DNA of 64,000 bases from Gallionella sp. (GTDB lineage Bacteria; Pseudomonadota; Gammaproteobacteria; Burkholderiales; Gallionellaceae): the NCBI GenBank assembly GCA_028689145.1, contig JAQTWT010000010.1, forward strand, positions 1-64,000, read 5' to 3'. The translations under genes and the position numbers were made by a program. The notes beneath the pieces are model-generated. The model had not been told where the DNA came from. It worked only from the letters and a program-made list of their open reading frames with translations, and searched no databases. The stretch's first letter is position 1; the number at the start of each line of letters is the position of its first letter. Below are positions 1-9,126 of this stretch, piece by piece.

Positions 1-76
1 GCTCAACTCAATCCGGAAAGGAGGCCAAAAACAGAAAACTATCCACAACCTGAACCGTTAAGATATAAACTTAGGG

Positions 77-122
77 TGGGTCAAAATTCAATGCAATTGC
101 TGGGTCAGATTTAAACGCAATT
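77..122. repeat. tandem 22-bp terminal-type repeats, possible IS remnant
   Basis: Two imperfect direct copies of a unit that starts TGGGTCA and ends GCAATT lie at 77-98 and 101-122. Repeats of this form are known at the ends of IS21-family elements, so this may be the scar or edge of such an element whose body lies outside the window. No transposase reading frame is visible. The rest of 1-327 shows no gene; it has only a small GC-rich hairpin near 199-224 (TGCGC...GCGCA). Confidence 0.35.
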
Positions 123-327
123 CAACAGACTATGAGCACTAGAAATGCTTGAGCCTAACCCTACGGTCAAGTTCGCTCCGCTTTGCTACGCTGGGACTGC
201 GCTAAAGCGCAGCCCCTTACCTTCACGTTGAACGACTGCTTTTGGGAAGGTGCGAAGGTCTGCAACGGTCGTTTTGAGACGCTCCCAAAAATCTAAATCA
301 ACCACAGATTTCGGATACCCCAAATTT

Positions 328-1476
328 TTATAGCGTCACGTTTTGCGAGTGATGCGGCTGTTCCATGTAATGTTTTGATTGCATCTCGGATAGGCGGCTG
401 GCGGTGCGGGAGAATTCGCCGCAGGCCATCGCGCCGCTGCACAGTTCTCCTGGTATGGCTGCCGCTGAAGCCACCAGTCTGACATTGTTGTCGTAAAACA
501 CATCCACCAGCCAGGTAAAACGCCGCGCCTCGGCGGCATGCTCGGCGGTCATTTGCGGAATGTGCGACAAGAACACAGTCGGGTAGCGGTGCGCGATGGC
601 CAGATAATCTTCCTGCGCGTGCGCGCCGCCGCACAGTTCGCTGAACTCGAACCATGCCACGGTGCGCGCGGCTTTCTTGACCGGGATATGTCGCCCCGGA
701 ATTTCGATGTGGTGTTCGATATGCCGCATCCCGGCGGCAATGCGTTTAAACAATACTTCCATGCGTGCCTCGCTGGCGGTATCGTCATCAACACTTTCCG
801 CCACGATGAACATCGGCTCGCGGGCTATCGCGCGCAACCGGTAATCGTTGCCGCCATCCACGTTCAATACCTTTAATTTTCGCTTGAGCAGATCTATCGC
901 GGGCAGGAAGTTTTGCCGTTGTAGGCCGTGCGGATACAGGCCGTCGGGCGGATAGTTGGAGGTGGTCAGTAGCACCACGCCGCGCTCCAGCATCGCCGCG
1001 ACCAGCCGCCCGAGGATCATCGCGTCGGCGATGTCATCGACATGGAATTCGTCCAGGCACAACACGCGGGTATGTGCGGCGATGTTGTCGGCCAGTGCCA
1101 TCAGCGGGTCTTTATGCTCGGCCAGCAATTTCATCTCGTGATGGACTTCGGCCATGAAATTGTGAAAATGGATGCGGCGTTTGCGCTGATATGGCAGGCA
1201 GTTGTAAAACGCATCCATCAGGAAAGTCTTGCCGCGCCCGACCCCGCCCCACAGATACAAACCGTCCGGCACATCCGGGCTGCGCAGGCTGCGTCCCAGA
1301 AACTGGTTGCGTTTGGCCTTGAACTCCATCAACTGGTGCCAGAGCGCATCCAGCTTGTCGATTGCGGCGGCTTGCGCGGCATCATGGACAAAATCCGGCA
1401 GTTCGCTGGCGGCCTGATACCAGCCCTTGGGGCTCATGCTGCCGTCGGCGGGAATATCAAAGGTGTGGTGGGACAT
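328..1476 (-). CDS. zapE: cell division ATPase ZapE (AFG1 family)
   Basis: The 382-residue product matches the AFG1/ZapE family of P-loop ATPases in length and motifs. Walker A is GGVGRGKT at residues 77-84 and a Walker B-type LDEF follows at 141-144. In this family the protein acts at the cytoplasmic face near the division ring, where it affects FtsZ assembly; the mitochondrial homologue handles respiratory-complex subunits. It lies 14 bases after the ABC exporter gene on the same strand, so the two may be cotranscribed. The start MSHHTFDIPAD is the first good ATG of the frame. The family call is sure; the role in this organism is inferred. Confidence 0.93.
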   Translation of the reverse strand: MSHHTFDIPADGSMSPKGWYQAASELPDFVHDAAQAAAIDKLDALWHQLMEFKAKRNQFLGRSLRSPDVPDGLYLWGGVGRGKTFLMDAFYNCLPYQRKRRIHFHNFMAEVHHEMKLLAEHKDPLMALADNIAAHTRVLCLDEFHVDDIADAMILGRLVAAMLERGVVLLTTSNYPPDGLYPHGLQRQNFLPAIDLLKRKLKVLNVDGGNDYRLRAIAREPMFIVAESVDDDTASEARMEVLFKRIAAGMRHIEHHIEIPGRHIPVKKAARTVAWFEFSELCGGAHAQEDYLAIAHRYPTVFLSHIPQMTAEHAAEARRFTWLVDVFYDNNVRLVASAAAIPGELCSGAMACGEFSRTASRLSEMQSKHYMEQPHHSQNVTL

Positions 1477-1490
1477 GCTCGGTTTAATGA

Positions 1491-3287
1491 TTAGACATCG
1501 AATTGCAAACTTGCCAGCCGCGCATAAAGCCCGCCCTGATTGCGCAAGTCAGCGGGCGTGCCGGTTTCGACGATGCGCCCGTGTTCCAGTACCACGATGC
1601 GGTGGGCCTTCTGCACGGTGGCGAGGCGGTGCGCGATGATCAGCGTGGTGCGCCCCTGCATCGCGGCGTTCAAGCCTTGCTGCACTAATATCTCGGATTC
1701 CGCATCCAGTGCGCTGGTCGCTTCGTCCAGCAATAACAGCGGCGCGTCTTTCAGTATCGCCCGCGCGATGGCGATGCGCTGGCGCTGCCCGCCGGACAGA
1801 CGCGTGCCGCGTTCGCCGAGGAAGGTTTGATAGCCTTGCGGCAGGCGCTCGATGAACTCTTCGACTTGCGCCGCTTGGGCGGCGGCGATCACTTCCGCGT
1901 CGCTCGCGGCGGGGCGGCCATAGCGGATATTCTCCAGCGCATTGGCCGAGAAGATCACCGGGTCTTGCGGCACGATGGCGATCATGCCGCGCAGGTCGTG
2001 CAACGACAGCTGGCGGATATCCTGCCCGTTGAGGCGGATGCCGCCGCCGGTCACATCGTAGAAGCGCAGCAGTAGTTGGAATAGCGTGGTCTTGCCCGCG
2101 CCGGAAGGGCCAACCAGCGCGACGTTTTCGCCGGGGGCGATATCGAGGCTGATGTCATCCAGCGCCGCAGTTTGCGGGCGCGCCGGGTAGTTGAAGGTGG
2201 CGTGTTCGAAACTGAGAGCCGCTTGTTTTGGTTGCATCAGCGCTTGCGGCGCGGCGGCTTCGGCAATGGCGGGCTGCGCATGCAGCAATTCCAGCAGCCG
2301 TTCGGTCGCGCCCGCCGCGCGCATCACGTCGCCCCACACTTCCGCCATGGTGCCGACCCCGCCCGCCACCAGCGCCGCGTACAGGACGAACGAAGCCAGT
2401 TGTCCGCCGGTCATGCTGCCTGCATGCACCTGGTTCGCGCCGATCCACAGCACGAAAATGATAGTGCCCATCACCGCGGTGATGATCAATGCCGTCATCG
2501 CCGAACGCACGCGGCTGCGCTGGATCGCGGTGACGAAGCTCGCTTCCGCGCGTCCGGCGAACCGTGCGGTTTCGCGCTGCTCCTGGGTATAGGCCTGCAC
2601 CGTCGGCACGGCGTTGAGTATTTCTCCAGCCAGCGCCGAGGCATCGGCGATTTTGTCCTGCGATTCGCGCGAGAGTTTTTTTACTTTGCGGCCGATGGCG
2701 ATGATCGGCAGCATCAGCAAGGCCATCAGGCCGAGGTTCAAGGTGAACAAATAGAAGCTGGTCACCGCCAGCATGATCATGCCGCCGATGAATTGGAACA
2801 GGCTGCGCAAGCCCATCGAAATGGAACTGCCGATCACGGTCTGGATCAGCGTGGTGTCGCCGGTCAGCCGCGACAGCACTTCGCCGGTTTGCAGGGTCTC
2901 GAAAAACTGTGGTGACTGCACCAGCACCCGCGCATAGACCGCGCTGCGCAGGTCGGCCGTGACTCGCTCGCCGACCCATGCCACGGTGTAAAAACGCGCC
3001 GCAACCGTCACCGCCCACAGCGTCGCCAGCCCGAACAGCAGCAGAAAATGGCTGTTCAACCCCGAGGTGCCAAACAGACCGCTGCCGGAATTTTCCCGCT
3101 GGCCGAAACCGAAATCGATCAGGTCGCGGAACGCCAGCGGCACCAGCAGTATAGTGGTGGAACCGAGGCACAGCAGCACGAAAGCTAGCGCGACCCGCCC
3201 GCGATAGGGGCGCAGGAACGGCCACAGGTCGCGCAGCGGGGATAAACGCCGTGTGACGGCCGGTTTGCTTGGTTCGGAACGGGGCAT
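1491..3287 (-). CDS. ABC exporter, fused membrane and ATPase domains (MsbA/ABCB type)
   Basis: This is a half-size ABC exporter of about 598 residues. Hydrophobic spans fill the first 320 residues. The ATPase domain has Walker A GPSGAGKTT near residue 390, the signature LSGGQRQR near 497 and Walker B LLLLDEATSALD near 520. Such proteins work as homodimers in the inner membrane and export lipids, lipid A precursors or drugs. The substrate cannot be read from sequence. The frame stays open upstream to 3416, but the residues before MPRSEPSKPAV are Cys/Arg-rich and unlike the family, so I place the start at 3287. It sits just upstream of zapE. Confidence 0.88.
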   Translation of the reverse strand: MPRSEPSKPAVTRRLSPLRDLWPFLRPYRGRVALAFVLLCLGSTTILLVPLAFRDLIDFGFGQRENSGSGLFGTSGLNSHFLLLFGLATLWAVTVAARFYTVAWVGERVTADLRSAVYARVLVQSPQFFETLQTGEVLSRLTGDTTLIQTVIGSSISMGLRSLFQFIGGMIMLAVTSFYLFTLNLGLMALLMLPIIAIGRKVKKLSRESQDKIADASALAGEILNAVPTVQAYTQEQRETARFAGRAEASFVTAIQRSRVRSAMTALIITAVMGTIIFVLWIGANQVHAGSMTGGQLASFVLYAALVAGGVGTMAEVWGDVMRAAGATERLLELLHAQPAIAEAAAPQALMQPKQAALSFEHATFNYPARPQTAALDDISLDIAPGENVALVGPSGAGKTTLFQLLLRFYDVTGGGIRLNGQDIRQLSLHDLRGMIAIVPQDPVIFSANALENIRYGRPAASDAEVIAAAQAAQVEEFIERLPQGYQTFLGERGTRLSGGQRQRIAIARAILKDAPLLLLDEATSALDAESEILVQQGLNAAMQGRTTLIIAHRLATVQKAHRIVVLEHGRIVETGTPADLRNQGGLYARLASLQFDV

Positions 3288-3442
3288 TGATTTTTGCGCT
3301 TGGACGACAGGTGCGCATTTTCCCATTTTCTGCCGCTTGGCGTTGCTGCAATTTGAGCATCTTTGTTGCCTGCGATTCCCCTCTAAACTTCTGTTGATCA
3401 TTGCCGATAACTTCACAAGTTGAAAACGATTAGGGAGTAATC

Positions 3443-3592
3443 ATGAGAGTGCAATTCAATAGGGAAGGCCACATATATTCCGCCACCAGTAACCGTTATT
3501 TTCGTGATAACGCCGAAATATCGCTGAAGGAGTTTTACCGGGCCTATTCCAAACAGCTTAGAACATTATCAAGTGAACAATCTTCCAGTTAG
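3443..3592 (+). CDS. small hypothetical protein, 49 aa
   Basis: A short frame begins MRVQFNREGHIYSATSNRYF and ends with a serine-rich tail. It is preceded by AGGGAG about 6 bases before the ATG, a believable ribosome binding site. It is divergent from the ABC exporter and lies 116 bases before the phosphatase gene. It is polar, without a membrane segment or known motif. I do not recognise it. It may also be chance, but the good initiation site and open spacing favour a gene. Confidence 0.4.
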   Translation: MRVQFNREGHIYSATSNRYFRDNAEISLKEFYRAYSKQLRTLSSEQSSS

Positions 3593-3708
3593 TTACTCCG
3601 CGGTAGTGACTGCAAAATCGGGTGTTAGCCAAGTAACAACCGGCACCGAACTGACAGCACCCAGCCATAGCCTTGCATAACAAACGAAGATAGTTATCGC
3701 TGCCTGTA

Positions 3709-4212
3709 ATGAACAATAAAAAAAATGTAGCGGTTTTATTCGTCTGTATGGGCAACATCTGCCGTTCTCCCACCGCGGAGGCGGTGTTCCGCCATTATGT
3801 CGAGAATGCCGGTATGGCAGAGCAAATCCTGATTGATTCGGCGGGTACGCACGATTACCACATCGGCGATGCGCCGGACATGCGTACGCAGCGTGCGGCA
3901 CAGCAGCGCGGCTATGATATGGAGGATTTGCGCGGACGGCAGGTGGAGGCGCTCGACTTCCGGCGTTTTGATTATGTGCTGGCGATGGATGAAACCAATC
4001 TTGCCATCCTGCAACGCCTTGTGCCGCCAGTCGGTGGTGCCAAACTGCAGTTGTTTCTCGATTACGCGCGGCATCATGCCGAGCGCGAAGTGCCCGACCC
4101 TTATTACGGCGGCGCGGACGGCTTCGAGCGCGTGCTGGATATGGTGGAAGATGCGGCGGAAGGGTTGTTGCAGCACATCAGCCAGCGGCATTTCGCGCAC
4201 ATTAATACTTGA
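3709..4212 (+). CDS. low molecular weight protein-tyrosine phosphatase
   Basis: The 167-residue protein has the family P-loop C-x5-R at residues 13-19 (CMGNICR) followed by Ser20, and the late general-acid motif DPYY near residue 129. The enzyme removes phosphate from tyrosine side chains in the cytoplasm. In bacteria, family members regulate tyrosine kinases and polysaccharide export, or are arsenate reductase-like. No kinase or exopolysaccharide gene is adjacent, so the substrate is unknown. The gene stands alone and ends at the bidirectional terminator shared with rne. Confidence 0.92.
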   Translation: MNNKKNVAVLFVCMGNICRSPTAEAVFRHYVENAGMAEQILIDSAGTHDYHIGDAPDMRTQRAAQQRGYDMEDLRGRQVEALDFRRFDYVLAMDETNLAILQRLVPPVGGAKLQLFLDYARHHAEREVPDPYYGGADGFERVLDMVEDAAEGLLQHISQRHFAHINT

Positions 4213-4279
4213 GTGGAAGCACGAATATACCGTTAGCCGGTTGTCCACAAGCCACCCGGACAGTATTAAATTTGTAACC

Positions 4280-4317
4280 AAAAAAAGCCGCACGGCTCTC
4301 GCCGTGCGGCTTTTTTT
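4280..4317. terminator. bidirectional intrinsic terminator between phosphatase gene and rne
   Basis: A perfect 10-bp stem GCCGCACGGC/GCCGTGCGGC with loop TCTC is flanked by seven A on the left and seven T on the right. It therefore works as a rho-independent terminator in both directions and ends the two convergent genes. Confidence 0.93.
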
Positions 4318-4330
4318 ATGGCCTCCCGAA

Positions 4331-6829
4331 TTATGCTTGCGGGCGCTGTGTTTCTACTTGCTGCAGCGGTTCATTCTCCACATACACTTCCTTCTGGCGC
4401 ACGCGGCGGCGCGTTGTAGGTTGCGCCGCTTGCTCGGTTGGCACATTTACCACCGTGCTGAATTTACCCGGATCGGTCTCGATTTGTACCAGCCCTTCGC
4501 CGCCCGATGCCAATGGCGACGGAGCCTTGTTTACGGTCGCAACGTTCACTGCTGGCGCAGCAACGGGTTGTGCAGCGGCCTTGGGCATGGCGACGTATTC
4601 GCTCGGCACCAGCGGTGGTGTCCAGCCGGCCGGGTAGGCGATGTACTCGGAAGGTTGCAGTTTGGCCGGAACAGTATTGACCGGCGCAGCGGCTGCCGGT
4701 GCGGCAACTTGTTCAGCGGCGGCTGTTTCGCCGTTACCTGCCGGCATTTCTCCGCCCGGTGCGGACTGTTCACGGCGCTGGCGTTCGCGTTGACCACCGC
4801 GACGACCGCGGCGGCGTGAACCTTCGCGCGGCGCACCGCCTTCTTCGGTTTGCTCGATAGCAGCGGTGGCAACCTGGGTTTCCAGTACCGGCTTTTCCTC
4901 GGCAACACGCGGTTGACGCGGTGGCCTTGGCTGGCGCGGCTCGCGGGGTTCACGCGGTTCCTGCGATTTTGCCGCGGCTTCGGCCTGTGCCGGTTTGTTG
5001 CGCTCGCGTCCGGTGCCGCCTTCGCTGCGTTCGCCGCGCGCGCCGCGTTCACGGCGTTTGCCGCCTTCGCCGCGTTCACTACGTTCGCTGCGTTCGCGGT
5101 GCGGGTTGTTGCGTACCTTGCTGGCGGTTGGCTTGGCTTTCGGCGGTTCTTCTGCGCTCAGTGTTTTGATCCAGCCGAAGAATTTGCCGAGGATCGAAGG
5201 TTTAGCTTCTTCGGTCTTCATCGGTGCCGGTTGCATCGGGGTCACGCCCTGTACCACAGCTTGCGCGCGGGTAGCTTTTTGCTGTTCCTGTGCGGTATGC
5301 GGCTTGTTCTCTTCCGGCTTTTCCACCAGCTTGTAGCTGGCCTGCAGCAAGTCGCCGGTCAGGTCGTCTTGACGCAGGCGGTTGATGGTGTAGTTCGGCG
5401 TTTCCAGATGCGGATTGGGGATCAGCGTGATCGCCACTTTCAGGCGCGATTCGATGCGATGGATGTCGGCGCGCTTTTCGTTGAGCAGGAAGGTGGCAAC
5501 ATCCACCGGCACCTGCACGTGGATCGCCATGCTGCTTTCCTTCATCGACTCTTCCTGAATGATGCGCAGGATATGCAGCGCGGAAGACTCCGTGCCGCGA
5601 ATATGGCCGATGCCGCTGCATCGTGGGCAGGCGATGTAGTTGCTTTCGCCTAGGCTGGGCGCCAGACGCTGGCGCGACAGTTCCAGCAGGCCGAAGCGCG
5701 AGATCTTGGCGGTCTGCACGCGGGCCCGGTCGTAACGCAGCGAGTCGCGCAGGCGGTTTTCGACATCGCGCTGGTTGCGGCTGCTTTCCATATCGATGAA
5801 GTCGATCACAATCAGGCCGCCCAGATCGCGCAGGCGCAACTGGCGGGCGATTTCTTCCGCCGCTTCCAGGTTGGTGTTGAGCGCGGTAGCCTCGATGTCC
5901 GAACCTTTGGTGGAGCGCGCCGAGTTGATGTCGATGGAGGTTAATGCTTCGGTATGGTCGATCACGATCGCGCCGCCGGACGGCAACCGTACCTCACGAG
6001 CATGCGCCGATTCGATCTGGTGTTCGATCTGGAAACGCGAAAACAGCGGCACATCGTCGACATAGCGCTTGATGCGGTTCACGTTGTTCGGCATCACCGT
6101 GCTCATGAACGCCAGAGCTTGCTGGTAAACTTCTTCGGTGTCGACCAGAATCTCGCCGATTTCCGGGTTGAAGTAGTCGCGGATCGCGCGCACTACCAGA
6201 CTGCTTTCCAGATAGATCAGCGACGGGGCTTTTTCGGCACTGGCCGCGCCTTCGATCGCATCCCACAGTTGCTTGAGGTAGTCCAGATCCCACTGCAACT
6301 CTTCCTCGTTGCGTCCGATACCGGCGGTGCGCGCGATGATGCTCATGCCCTGCGGCACGTCAACATGCGACAGCACTTCGCGCAACTCGTCGCGTTCTTC
6401 GCCCTCGATGCGGCGCGATACGCCGCCGCCGTTCGGGTTGTTCGGCATCAGCACGATGTAGCGGCCGGCCAGACTGATGTAGGTGGTGAGCGCCGCGCCC
6501 TTGTTGCCGCGTTCGTCCTTTTCCACCTGCACCAGCAATTCCTGACCTTCGCGCAAGGCTTCCTTGATCGAGGGGCGGTTGCCGCTGCCGGGTTGGTAAT
6601 ACTGGGGAGCTACTTCCTTGAAGGGCAGAAAGCCGTGCCGGTTGCCGCCGTATTCGACGAAACAGGCCTCAAGGCTGGGTTCAAGGCGGCTGATGACTGC
6701 CTTGTAGATGTTGCTTTTGCATTGTTCCTTACCGGCGGTTTCAATGTCGAGGTCGATGAGTTTCTGACCGTCAACAATGGCGACGCGTAGTTCTTCCGGC
6801 TGCGTCGCATTGAATAGCATGCGTTTCAT
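4331..6829 (-). CDS. rne: ribonuclease E
   Basis: This 832-residue protein is RNase E, the endonuclease that starts mRNA decay and processes rRNA and tRNA, anchored at the inner membrane as the degradosome core. The N-terminal catalytic half starts MKRMLFNATQPEELRVAIVD, with an S1 domain near 37-119, metal-binding Asp in SIDINSA (about 301) and VIDFIDM (about 344), and the Zn-link CPRCSG near 402. The C-terminal part from about 500 is low-complexity and Arg/Glu/Pro-rich, as expected for the disordered scaffold. It ends KEVYVENEPLQQVETQRPQA. The 460-bp space upstream leaves room for a long autoregulatory leader. Confidence 0.97.
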   Translation of the reverse strand: MKRMLFNATQPEELRVAIVDGQKLIDLDIETAGKEQCKSNIYKAVISRLEPSLEACFVEYGGNRHGFLPFKEVAPQYYQPGSGNRPSIKEALREGQELLVQVEKDERGNKGAALTTYISLAGRYIVLMPNNPNGGGVSRRIEGEERDELREVLSHVDVPQGMSIIARTAGIGRNEEELQWDLDYLKQLWDAIEGAASAEKAPSLIYLESSLVVRAIRDYFNPEIGEILVDTEEVYQQALAFMSTVMPNNVNRIKRYVDDVPLFSRFQIEHQIESAHAREVRLPSGGAIVIDHTEALTSIDINSARSTKGSDIEATALNTNLEAAEEIARQLRLRDLGGLIVIDFIDMESSRNQRDVENRLRDSLRYDRARVQTAKISRFGLLELSRQRLAPSLGESNYIACPRCSGIGHIRGTESSALHILRIIQEESMKESSMAIHVQVPVDVATFLLNEKRADIHRIESRLKVAITLIPNPHLETPNYTINRLRQDDLTGDLLQASYKLVEKPEENKPHTAQEQQKATRAQAVVQGVTPMQPAPMKTEEAKPSILGKFFGWIKTLSAEEPPKAKPTASKVRNNPHRERSERSERGEGGKRRERGARGERSEGGTGRERNKPAQAEAAAKSQEPREPREPRQPRPPRQPRVAEEKPVLETQVATAAIEQTEEGGAPREGSRRRGRRGGQRERQRREQSAPGGEMPAGNGETAAAEQVAAPAAAAPVNTVPAKLQPSEYIAYPAGWTPPLVPSEYVAMPKAAAQPVAAPAVNVATVNKAPSPLASGGEGLVQIETDPGKFSTVVNVPTEQAAQPTTRRRVRQKEVYVENEPLQQVETQRPQA

Positions 6830-7290
6830 TATGTTGTCTCCCGCGCTCTGACACGGGCGAGACCAAGCTACGCGCGGTTAGGCGCGAGAGATGAGCAATC
6901 GTGCAATAAGTCTTGAATTGTGCAAACGGTTGGTCAATTAAGCTCTCTAGTTAATAGTCGGTCATCAAAAATAGTTCTTGGGGTTTCTGTATCAGCGGTT
7001 GGGGCGATGCACTGCATCCCGACTTTTCGGCTGTTTCAGAAGCTCCTCAGGGGGTGAGTCAGCAATGGCTGTCTCACGAAAATCCACAGGTGCTTTGAGC
7101 GCATAAATCAATTACTATCGCTGCTGGTTCCGGTGAGCGATATTAACCGGGCTGCGGCTGGAAGGGTGGCGGCGCATTGCGCCGTCGCTTTTGCCAGGTA
7201 ATCTCTGGCGGCCAGTTTCATGGCGAAGGACTGAATTACATCCTAAATTTACCCAATTCCAAAACACGCGAACGGCGAAGTATAAACAAA
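6830..7290. promoter_or_regulatory. intergenic region between divergent rne and rluC, probable rne leader
   Basis: No gene is visible in this 461-bp space. In enterobacteria rne has a leader of several hundred bases that RNase E cleaves to control its own synthesis, and the rne/rluC divergent arrangement is conserved. I could not identify the regulatory hairpins or the start point by eye, so the assignment rests on position only. Confidence 0.4.
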
Positions 7291-8241
7291 ATGAATGGCT
7301 TAAGCAAAGATTCTGTGAATTTTGTGGAAATCGACGAAAGCGGCGAGGCGCAGCGTATCGACAACTTCCTGTTCAAATGCCTCAAGGGCGTACCCAAGAG
7401 CCATATTTACCGGATATTGCGCGGCGGAGAGGTGCGGGTGAACAAAAAACGCATCGACCAGACCTACCGTTTGAAGCTCGGCGACCAGCTGCGCATTCCG
7501 CCAATCCGCGTGGCGGAAAGACACGAACCGGAACAGGTGCATATCCCGGCGGTGGAATTTCCGATTATTTACGAGGACGAAGCGCTGCTGGTGGTCAACA
7601 AACCGTCCGGCATTGCGGTGCACGGCGGCAGCGGGGTCAGCTTCGGTGTCATCGAACAACTGCGCCGCGCCCGTCCGCAGGCCAAATTCCTCGAACTTGT
7701 GCACCGCCTCGACCGCGAAACCTCCGGCGTGCTGCTGCTGGCGAAAAAACGCTCCGCGCTCACCGCGATGCACGAGATTATGCGCGAGGGCAACAGCGAC
7801 AAGCGCTATTTCGCCTTGGTGCTGGGGCAGTGGAAGAACGCCAAACAGCACGTCAAGCTGCCGTTATTCAAATTTGACACCCCGCAGGGCGAAAAGCGCG
7901 TGATGGTCAGGGAAGACGGGCAGGCCTCGCATACCATTTTCACCCTGCAAAAGAGCTGGCCGGAGTTTTCTTTACTGGAAGCGCAGCTTAAAACCGGACG
8001 CACCCACCAGATTCGCGTGCACCTGTCGCATCTCGGCTTCCCGATAGCCCAAGACGATAAATACGGCGACTTCGCGCGCAACAAGGTTTTGATGAAGCAG
8101 GGGCTGAAGAGGATGTTCCTGCACGCCCACAGCATCGCCTTCGCGCATCCGCTGACCGGGGAAGCGATGTGTCTGACCGCGCCGCTACCGAAGGAGTTGG
8201 AGAGTTTTATTGCGAAATTGGATGCCGCCGCCAACTCTTAA
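7291..8241 (+). CDS. rluC: 23S rRNA pseudouridine synthase RluC
   Basis: The product (316 aa from the ATG at 7291) has an N-terminal S4 RNA-binding domain at about 20-80 and an RluA-type catalytic domain with the motif HRLDRETSGVLLL near residue 137, including the catalytic Asp. RluC makes pseudouridines 955, 2504 and 2580 (E. coli numbering) in 23S rRNA. The frame is open upstream to 7177, but that extension does not resemble the family; MNGLSKDSVNFVEIDE gives normal length. Divergent pairing with rne is the conserved order. Its last 70 bases are repeated downstream of the transposase gene at 8950-9020. Confidence 0.93.
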   Translation: MNGLSKDSVNFVEIDESGEAQRIDNFLFKCLKGVPKSHIYRILRGGEVRVNKKRIDQTYRLKLGDQLRIPPIRVAERHEPEQVHIPAVEFPIIYEDEALLVVNKPSGIAVHGGSGVSFGVIEQLRRARPQAKFLELVHRLDRETSGVLLLAKKRSALTAMHEIMREGNSDKRYFALVLGQWKNAKQHVKLPLFKFDTPQGEKRVMVREDGQASHTIFTLQKSWPEFSLLEAQLKTGRTHQIRVHLSHLGFPIAQDDKYGDFARNKVLMKQGLKRMFLHAHSIAFAHPLTGEAMCLTAPLPKELESFIAKLDAAANS

Positions 8242-8276
8242 CTCGTAGGATGGGTTGAGCGCAGCGATACCCATCG
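8173..8276 (+). repeat. direct repeat, copy 1: rluC 3' end plus REP
   Basis: This stretch covers the last codons of rluC and the following REP unit. A close copy lies at 8950-9052. The two copies bracket the RAYT gene, as expected if a segment was duplicated when the REP/RAYT module arrived or expanded. Confidence 0.85.
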
Positions 8277-8347
8277 TCACCAACAGATACGCATGACCAA
8301 TTACCGCAGCTGGTCGTAGGATGGGTTGAGCAAAGCGATACCCATCG
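8244..8347. repeat. REP elements, two direct copies upstream of the RAYT gene
   Basis: Copies of a unit CGTAGGATGGGTTGAGC followed by CGATACCCATCG lie at 8244-8276 and 8315-8347. The first copy is followed at 8293 by a truncated repeat of the RAYT gene start (ATGACCAATTACCGCAGC, then stop), so the unit duplicated includes REP plus the first codons of the gene. Further copies are at 8914-8945 (inverted) and 9021-9052. Confidence 0.88.
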
Positions 8348-8367
8348 CCAACTATCAACAGGCAAAT

Positions 8368-8898
8368 ATGACCAATTACCGCCGCAGCAATAATGCCGGA
8401 GCCAGCTATTTCTTTACGGTCAATCTAGCCGACCGTTCGCAAACCCTGCTGACCGGGCATATTGACCTGTTGCGCAGCGCTTTTGAATATACCCGCGAGC
8501 GTCATCCTTTCGTTATAGATGCCATCGCGGTTTTGCCGGAACACCTGCACGCCATCTGGACAATGCCTGACGGGGACAACGATTTCGCACTGCGCTGGCG
8601 GCTAATCAAAACCGTCTTCTCGCGCGGTTTGCCGCATGGCGAGTCGCGCTCCGACAGCCGGCAACGCAAAGGGGAGCGTGGAATCTGGCAGCGCCGTTAT
8701 TGGGAGTACCTCATCCGCGACGAAGCGGATTTTTCACGGCATGTCGATTACATCCATATCAACCCGGTCAAGCACGGATTGGTGCTATGCGTTGCAGATT
8801 GGCCGAATTCTTCATTTCATCGTTATGTACAAGCCGGTATTTTGCCGAAGGATTGGGCGGGTGATGCAGGAGTTGAGTTGGATTGCGGAGAGCGGTGA
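8368..8898 (+). CDS. REP-associated tyrosine transposase (RAYT, HUH/Y1 family)
   Basis: The 176-residue protein begins MTNYRRSNNAGASYFFTVNL, a start characteristic of RAYTs. It has the HUH-type pair H59-x-H61 in PEHLHAIW and the catalytic tyrosine at 128 in VDYIHINPVKHG. RAYTs are single-copy domesticated relatives of IS200/IS605 transposases that cut single-stranded REP hairpins and are thought to spread or maintain them. REP copies lie on both sides, inverted downstream, matching a typical RAYT/REP module. An in-frame ATG-like start at 8326 lies inside the REP repeat and is unlikely. The gene appears intact. Confidence 0.92.
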   Translation: MTNYRRSNNAGASYFFTVNLADRSQTLLTGHIDLLRSAFEYTRERHPFVIDAIAVLPEHLHAIWTMPDGDNDFALRWRLIKTVFSRGLPHGESRSDSRQRKGERGIWQRRYWEYLIRDEADFSRHVDYIHINPVKHGLVLCVADWPNSSFHRYVQAGILPKDWAGDAGVELDCGER

Positions 8899-8913
8899 GT
8901 ATGTGTGTTGATT

Positions 8914-8945
8914 GATGGGTATCGCTGCGCTCAACCCATCCTACG
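8914..8945 (-). repeat. REP element, inverted copy downstream of RAYT gene
   Basis: This is the reverse complement of the REP at 8244-8276, with only small differences. Together with the upstream copies it frames the transposase gene with oppositely oriented REPs. Confidence 0.88.
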
Positions 8946-8949
8946 CGGG

Positions 8950-9052
8950 CTGACCGCGCCATTGCCGAAGGAGTTGGAGAGTTTTATTGCACGGCTGGAT
9001 GCCGCCGCCAATCCTTAACCCGTAGGATGGGTTGAGCATAGCGATACCCATC
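8950..9052 (+). repeat. direct repeat, copy 2: duplicated rluC 3' end plus REP
   Basis: The sequence repeats the last codons of rluC, including LPKELESFI, LDAAAN and a stop codon, followed by another REP at 9021-9052. It has diverged by a few substitutions from 8173-8276. It has no start codon and is not a gene. Confidence 0.85.
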
Positions 9053-9126
9053 ATGTTTATACCGTCACTTTCAGAGTGGCATTTGGAGTTAGGTTCGAAA
9101 ACAATAAGGGACAGCGTTTTTTAATC

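Noticed and set aside
7177-7290. Longer N-terminus of RluC from 7177
   Set aside because: The extra residues do not resemble RluC, and the ATG at 7291 gives the family's normal length.
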